A stretch of 64,000 nucleotides of DNA from Synanceia verrucosa (lineage: Eukaryota; Chordata; Actinopteri; Perciformes; Synanceiidae): contig CM056559.1 in the NCBI GenBank assembly GCA_029721515.1, forward strand, positions 18,827,479-18,891,478, read 5' to 3'. Below are positions 61,501 through 64,000 of the stretch, one piece after another. The position numbers and the translations under genes are program-made. A model generated the notes under the pieces. It saw nothing but the letters and a program-made list of their open reading frames with translations. It was not told the origin of the DNA and did not search any database. How positions within the stretch are numbered: the stretch's first letter is position 1; every line of letters begins with the position of its first letter.

Positions 61501-63774
61501 TTGTTATTTTAAATGTCACCACAATAACAAACAGGATATCCTTCCCATAAATGAGCTCAGTCAAAAACAAGCCGCTGGTTACAGTGTTGTCCCTCCATAC
61601 TGGACCACTCTGAGTAACTGTTGTCACTTCGACCAGGTAGAAAAACACCAAAGCTTAACTGATATTGAAATCTCACTTTTCTTTGCTATTTATTTGCTTG
61701 TTTCTGTTGTTTTAGTTGTATAGTTGTTGTGTTCCTCCTCACTTTTGTCCCCTCATTGAACCAAAGTAATTCCTGGTGTTTGGTCCCCAGGGTTGCTTTT
61801 AAACCCCCTTCACTCACCCCTGATGGTGACATCTGTCACTTTTTGAGGTTTCCCAAACACAAACACACACATTCTCACCCACCAATCTGAAGGAGCAGCA
61901 GTGCTCAGTGGATGGTGAGACCTTTGTGTCCACTGTCGTCCACTGCATGGTCATCATCTTGGCAAGCTTTCCCCTCATCACCTTTCAGCATGTGTTGGTA
62001 CCAAAACTGGAGCGCTGGTGGTTTCAGAGAGAGCCAGTGTGACTACGAGTCGTCCAGTAATGGATACTAATAATTATCCTCAACCCTGCTCTCCAATCAT
62101 TTTTCTGCATGTCTTTTCCATCCACCAGGTGAAGACAGAGGAGCAGATTGCAGCAGAGCAAGCTTGGTATGGATCAGAGAAAGTCTGGCTCGTCCACAAA
62201 AATGGCTTCTCCCTGGGTGAGATGAGTTTACTTCCTTCTTCAACTTTCCAGTGTGGGACGTTTTAACCTCTTTGTGGGCAATTTTTCTCTTATTGATAAA
62301 AATGCAGGTGTTGTTTACTTTAATTTAAAAAGATATGATTGATTTGTAAATGAATGTGTATTATTTTAATGCATGTCAGGACTGGTGTGAACGCCAGAGC
62401 ATGAATCAGTAGGAAAAATAACAAAGTAAAGAACATTTAACAATCACATGGCAATGCTTTTTAATATATTTAAATATCTACAGAATTCTTTCTCATGCTA
62501 GTATAGCCAGATAAAATTATTAAAGCACCTGTTAAAAGGCACCAGAATACAGGAAATGACATTAAAAATGTCTGACACCCCTACATTGACAGTTTAAACA
62601 TCTAGCTTTGTGTAGCTTCGGCTTTTTATTTTGTTCCCTAGGATCAGGTGAGTCTGAGCACTTCCAGCAGGCTAATAGCTGCTACAGCTAGCTGTCTTTT
62701 CTCTTCCCAGCCACCGTGGTGAAGACGGAGGCCGGCTCCCTGCCAGAGGGCAAGGTGAAAGTCAAACTGGAGCATGATGGGACAATACTGGAAGTGGACG
62801 AAGATGATATTGAAAAGGTGAATGAGAGCTGCCTTCAAATGGTTATTGATGGTGTTTTATTTCCAGCAGCCAGTGGCCTGCAGGGCTTTCCCAATGCCTC
62901 CCAGCATTCCTCCATACTGATGCCCCTTACAGTCTGTGAACGTTGACACACTTTTTTTCCTGGATCATCTTACAGTAATGTACAGACCTGAGACCAGCTC
63001 CAGTTTCAGCTCATAGTCCAGATGTGTTCAAATTGTGCTATCTGGTTACCCATTCTTCATCGGCATCTCTCCACATGTGTAGGCCAACCCTCCATCGCAC
63101 AACCGCTCAGAGGACTTGGCCTCCCTGCTCTATCTGAACGAATCCAGTGTGATGCACTGTCTGAGGCAGCGCTATGGAGGCAACCTCATCCACACCTACG
63201 CTGGCCCCAATATGGTGGTCATCAACCCCCTTAGCACACCCTCCATGTACTCTGAGAAGGTAAGTTCAAGAATGAAGACACCCAGCTACTATTACAGCTT
63301 GCTGTTTTAATGCTAAAATCATTTTGACACCAATCAGTACTCATATTTTAGTGTCTATTTTGTATGAATGATGAAAAAAGGGGACATATCATGAAAAACA
63401 CATGATTACAGTTAATCTAATCTAATCTAATTAGAAAACCTCAGCTTTTCTTTGTGTTTTAAATTCTACCATCATGAATTGATGAAGCCTGAAAAGCATC
63501 TGTTGGACTAGATGACTCACAAATATTAAATAATTTGCATCTCCTGCCCCCACCCCCCACCAGGTGATGCACATGTTCAAAGGCTGTCGGCGTGAAGACT
63601 CTGCTCCTCACATCTACTCCGTGGCCCAGTCTGCCTACCGCAACCTGCTCACTACCAGGCAGGATCAGTCCATTGTGCTGTTGGGCAAGTCTGGCAGTGG
63701 CAAGACCACCAACTGCCAGCACCTGGTCCAGTATCTGGTCTCCATCGCTGGCAGCACAGGCAAAATCTTTTCTG
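26702..63774 (+). CDS. myo18a: Unconventional myosin-XVIIIa, N-terminal part (3' end outside window)
   Basis: MYO18A is an actin-associated class XVIII myosin with very low ATPase activity, working at the Golgi, in cell migration and in muscle. The PDZ-containing (alpha) form uses exons 26702-27724, 62129-62216, 62711-62817, 63083-63259 and 63564-63774, the last running into an intron. All phases fit (0, 1, 0, 0, 1). Joining 27724 to 62129 reads ...LRREARQ then VKTEEQIAAEQAWYG, the same order as in mammalian MYO18A alpha. Extra exons at 53652-61164 form an alternative N-terminus. The coding region holds the Lys/Glu-rich N-terminus, PDZ domain, SH3-like N-terminal segment and start of the motor domain. 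Teleosts often keep two copies (a and b); which one this is cannot be told. Confidence 0.95.
29094..29344 (+). mobile_element. Degenerate copy of the tRNA-derived SINE
   Basis: Same family as 17079-17443: gcggcatggtggtgcagtgg, then cctcacagtaagaaggta, then directly tgcatgttctcccca. The box B segment and about 40 bp around it are deleted, so it cannot be transcribed by RNA polymerase III as a full SINE. The 3' end fades after ccctaagacagct. Confidence 0.85.
31095..31533 (+). mobile_element. Dispersed TTAA-ended element, copy 2
   Basis: Reverse-oriented relative of 5290-5556; the right end reads gactggcactcaataatgag then TTAA at 31530-31533. It is longer than copy 1, with extra sequence around 31180-31380. 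Left limit approximate. Confidence 0.55.
36057..36495. mobile_element. Inverted-repeat DNA element, about 440 bp
   Basis: Left end tgctgcgtcagaagtcgga and right end tccgtcttctgaacacagca are imperfect inverted repeats. TA is found one base outside the left end and directly after the right end. Internal gtcggaggtcgaag / ccgagtcggaaat blocks are also partly palindromic. No coding capacity; superfamily unknown. Confidence 0.65.
38120..39345 (+). repeat. Dispersed repeat, copy B, with six 51-bp minisatellite units
   Basis: Same family as 7190-7715 (shared gcaacaaattctcagtaatg and ttcatatttccaccctct blocks at 39089-39126). The segment about 38525-39000, starting ctgggggctgatgtatcaaa, is absent from copy A and probably represents a further insertion. 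Ends contain GTAAC/GTTAC motifs (ttactgcgttac). Confidence 0.65.
38216..38523 (+). repeat. 51-bp tandem minisatellite, six units
   Basis: tttcaaagtaaagc starts at 38224, 38275, 38326, 38377, 38428 and 38479, an exact 51-bp period. There are no spacers, so it is not a CRISPR array. Because 51 is a multiple of 3, a false repetitive protein frame (FKVKLFIVIKGGQ units) appears on the + strand. Confidence 0.97.
40224..41447 (+). mobile_element. Tc1-like DNA transposon, copy 2 (damaged)
   Basis: 1224 bp with the same inverted ends as copy 1 (CACTATATTGCCAAAAGTAT). TA precedes it (40222-40223), while the right flank is TG, a decayed TA. Transposase on the + strand. Retains the N-terminal segment missing from copy 1. 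Confidence 0.93.
40290..41373 (+). pseudogene. Tc1-like transposase, inactivated
   Basis: The N-terminal HTH half (SSLLNIPQSTDNCIIRMWK) and the GRPRKL motif are followed by a deletion of about 17 bp near 40580, which shifts the frame. The DDE half then has two in-frame TGA codons (at TGG and CGA positions, near 40767 and 40867). Residues FQHDCAPVHKARSI and DLNLIEHLWDELEQRL, and the full C-terminus DSLPRRVEAVIAAKGG, are present. Both copies are broken in different places, so neither can make the enzyme. Confidence 0.9.
41591..41618. repeat. (GATA)n microsatellite
   Basis: Seven GATA units followed by tactttgttaatcctaagga, which resembles the 3' tail of a fish retroelement. Confidence 0.85.
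41718..41830. repeat. Interrupted (TA)n/(CA)n repeat
   Basis: Alternating TA and CACA/TGTG runs, palindromic around acacacacacgtgtgtat. Confidence 0.85.
43482..43505. repeat. Poly(A) run
   Basis: 24 consecutive A residues, possibly a retroposition tail, but no source element is recognisable upstream. Confidence 0.9.
44726..44765. repeat. (CA)n microsatellite
   Basis: About 18 CA units with one interruption (cata). Confidence 0.95.
45215..45772. mobile_element. Inverted-repeat element carrying a RecQ-type helicase fragment
   Basis: 558 bp with ends TAGCCTGG and CCAGGCTA, flanked by gttgtacac (45206-45214) and gtcgtacac (45773-45781), a 9-bp direct repeat with one mismatch that looks like a target duplication. 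Inside, on the minus strand, is a helicase-like frame. Too short to encode a transposase. The 8-9 bp duplication would fit hAT or Mutator-like transposition, but I cannot assign it. Confidence 0.65.
45386..45586 (-). pseudogene. N-terminal fragment of a RecQ-like DNA helicase
   Basis: 66-residue minus-strand frame starting MAMAAETQVKEAIQSVLAR and holding LKSAQEECLTSFIAGKDAVA (motif 0-like, Gln before the Walker A) and LLPTGFGKSLIFHLAP (Walker A/motif I; RecQ helicases usually have TGxGKS here). All later helicase motifs are absent. It has an intact ATG and fills the middle of the inverted-repeat element, so it looks captured. Whether it is expressed is unknown. Confidence 0.65.
46274..46299. 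repeat. (ATA)n microsatellite followed by a 23-bp tandem repeat
   Basis: ATA run at 46274-46299. Just downstream (46311-46362) gaggaatgtcacatctccat followed by tgg occurs twice plus a partial third copy, period 23 bp. Confidence 0.85.
48740..49110 (-). pseudogene. LINE ORF2 C-terminal relic
   Basis: Read on the minus strand, two frames joined by one frameshift give QLQLIQNASARVLTKTK and then HRIDFKILLLVYKAIN, SDLLLHYEPSRPLWSSSSG. These match the typical end of the reverse-transcriptase protein of vertebrate non-LTR retrotransposons (motifs QNAAARVLT and RIDFKILLLTYKALN ... PSRPLRSS). Only this 3' part is recognisable; the exact clade is uncertain (L2- or Rex1-like). Confidence 0.75.
53652..53690 (+). 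CDS. myo18a: Putative alternative first coding exon of myo18a (gamma-type), donor altered
   Basis: ATG in a strong context (gccaacATGg) opens 13 codons, MAFSSRFSFWEQK, that run into the next exon as WEQK-IKDDNKPGSKS in phase 0. From memory, class XVIII myosin MYO18B and the muscle MYO18A isoform start with a very similar SSR..WEQK motif. The expected donor directly after AAG reads GGAAGT instead of GTAAGT. An alternative in-frame GT occurs after ATG at 53729 (GTGTCA, weak). The exon may start after one of the acceptor-like sites at 53580-53626, with a noncoding exon upstream. Confidence 0.55.
54018..54050 (+). CDS. myo18a: myo18a alternative exon, 11 codons
   Basis: 33 bp between acceptor catttag and donor GTAAGT, encoding IKDDNKPGSKS, phase 0 on both sides. 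It sits between the putative gamma start and the large Ser/Pro-rich exon, with which it reads straight through. Confidence 0.75.
54456..55628 (+). CDS. myo18a: myo18a large alternative exon, Ser/Pro/Lys-rich extension
   Basis: 1173 bp, 391 codons, phase 0 both ends (acceptor gagtag, donor GAG|GTACAA). It is disordered by composition: SPSP and TSPSPVSPTE near the start, a basic KKVVKVVRRVVRKVL segment around residue 120, a charged KNEKKEERIVHVEEKKEDK region around residue 220, and four repeats of the PPxGFIPAPKP type near the C-terminal end. Mammalian MYO18A alpha lacks this region between PDZ and the pre-motor exon. A long Pro/Ser-rich N-terminal extension is described for the muscle isoform. 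Reading past the donor gives a false tail to 55712. Confidence 0.88.
55919..55939. repeat. Poly(A) run
   Basis: About 21 A residues in a myo18a intron. Confidence 0.9.
56075..57017. mobile_element. Inverted-repeat DNA element(s), possibly nested (Harbinger-like)
   Basis: Left end aaggccaatttatagtactc; complementary ends occur twice on the right: a diverged one at about 56731-56751 (agaagtatattccagcttta) and a closer one at 57000-57017 (gagtatgaattggcctt). Both ends are followed by CCGT/ACGG-rich sequence, and cggagagc is repeated inside. The simplest reading is one element of about 680 bp plus a piece of a related one. TAA/TTA at the edges would fit PIF/Harbinger-type targets. No transposase. 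Confidence 0.6.
57018..58441 (+). other. myo18a intron, no supported feature
   Basis: Contains a 95-codon minus-strand frame (57522-57809) rich in Lys/Gln without a recognisable domain, and tatcgat(a)-rich palindromic bits near 57215-57260 that look like transposon debris. I cannot assign either. Confidence 0.4.
58442..58504 (+). CDS. myo18a: myo18a alternative exon, 21 codons
   Basis: 63 bp, acceptor ctgtag, donor GTAAAT, phase 0 on both sides. It encodes EEPLSPTEEAQRRLMRIFNA then P, an amphipathic-looking helix. It can be included or skipped without a frameshift. Confidence 0.75.
58563..58594. repeat. (AT)n microsatellite
   Basis: AT run of about 30 bp, 60 bp after the alternative exon at 58442-58504. 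Confidence 0.9.
59946..60002 (+). CDS. myo18a: myo18a candidate alternative exon, 19 codons
   Basis: 57 bp between gtctaag and donor CAG|GTACCC, encoding LEPAVSVSPSASQSCSPPQ, phase 0 both ends. Composition matches the Ser/Pro-rich extension. Supported only by splice signals, phase and composition, so less certain than its neighbours. Confidence 0.5.
60180..62128 (+). other. myo18a intron sequence around a candidate exon
   Basis: Apart from the candidate exon 61099-61164 I see no other exon, repeat family or RNA gene. The final acceptor is catccaccag at 62119-62128. Confidence 0.5.
61099..61164 (+). CDS. myo18a: myo18a candidate alternative exon, 22 codons
   Basis: 66 bp between atcaccag and AAG|GTCTGG, encoding GSVEEDSVAVLQASHAAAQQ then SK, phase 0 both ends. 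The donor is weak. It is the last candidate before the constitutive exon at 62129. Confidence 0.45.
62129..63774 (+). CDS. myo18a: myo18a pre-motor and first motor-domain exons
   Basis: Exons 62129-62216 and 62711-62817 encode the SH3-like N-terminal subdomain (WYGSEKVWLVHKNGFSLA and VKVKLEHDGTILEVDEDD). Exon 63083-63259 starts the motor (EDLASLLYLNESSVMHCLR, HTYAGPNMVVINP). Exon 63564-63774 has MFKGCRRED and the P-loop GKSGSGKT at 63684-63707. The P-loop is intact, so nucleotide binding should be kept, although class XVIII myosins are weak ATPases. The gene continues past the window after a split Gly codon. Confidence 0.96.
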
Positions 63775-64000
63775 GTGAGACTGCCGTACAGTCTGCTGAG
63801 TCTATCCAGGTCCTTTACTAAGGCTAGGTGGACAAATAGATCTCTGACATGTAGCTGTACAGGACAGCACCTGAATGTGTATCTGTAAATGTCTTGTCCT
63901 TGAACGTTCATAAAACAGCAGAAGTGTTCTGTTCCAATAAACAAAGCAACGGTTTATTTCAATCACTTATTTCATTAATCCTGAAGCACACTGGAAATGT

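Overview
The window reads as vertebrate nuclear DNA, most likely a ray-finned (teleost, probably spiny-rayed) fish. It is about 60% A+T, has GT-AG introns, long AT/CA/CT microsatellites and Tc1-type transposons, and carries three genes in the order ksr1 - lgals9 - myo18a, all on the + strand. In mammals KSR1, LGALS9 and MYO18A lie in the same chromosomal band, so this is a compressed version of an old linkage group. I see no CRISPR array, operon or RNA gene.

Layout. (1) 562-6453: the last 13 coding exons of ksr1 (kinase suppressor of Ras 1, a RAF/MEK/ERK scaffold), from the C1 zinc finger through the pseudokinase-like domain to the stop. All exon phases join to give 536 residues. (2) 6454-15300: intergenic DNA with a Tc1-like transposon, a second Tc1 relic, a long (TA)n tract and small inverted-repeat elements. 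(3) 15494-22984: complete lgals9 (tandem-repeat galectin-9), 8 coding exons, 361 residues. The two carbohydrate-recognition domains are joined by a hexapeptide-repeat linker, and an interferon-response-like element lies about 90 bp before the start codon. (4) 24150-63774 and beyond the window: the 5' part of myo18a (unconventional myosin 18A), with a probable noncoding first exon, a PDZ-bearing exon, a 26 kb intron full of repeats, and the first motor-domain exons including the ATP-binding P-loop.

The most interesting region is 53652-61164. Between the PDZ exon and the conserved exons before the motor, I find five extra exons, all starting and ending in phase 0 and together adding 464 codons. 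A short upstream coding start (53652-53690) reads smoothly into the first of them. Together they look like the alternative N-terminal module of the muscle-type (gamma) MYO18A isoform, used instead of the PDZ start. The splice donor of the short first exon reads GGAAGT where GTAAGT would be expected, so this copy may have lost the isoform, may use an unusual donor, or may carry a sequence error.

The rest is mainly transposon debris: two Tc1-like elements that share terminal repeats but carry different damage, a third Tc1 relic of another lineage, a tRNA-derived SINE with a perfect 11-bp target duplication, TTAA-flanked elements, a 558-bp inverted-repeat element that carries a piece of a RecQ-type helicase reading frame, and a dispersed repeat with an internal 51-bp minisatellite of different copy number at two loci. 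I found no clear new biological system; the best leads are the myo18a alternative N-terminus and the helicase-carrying element.
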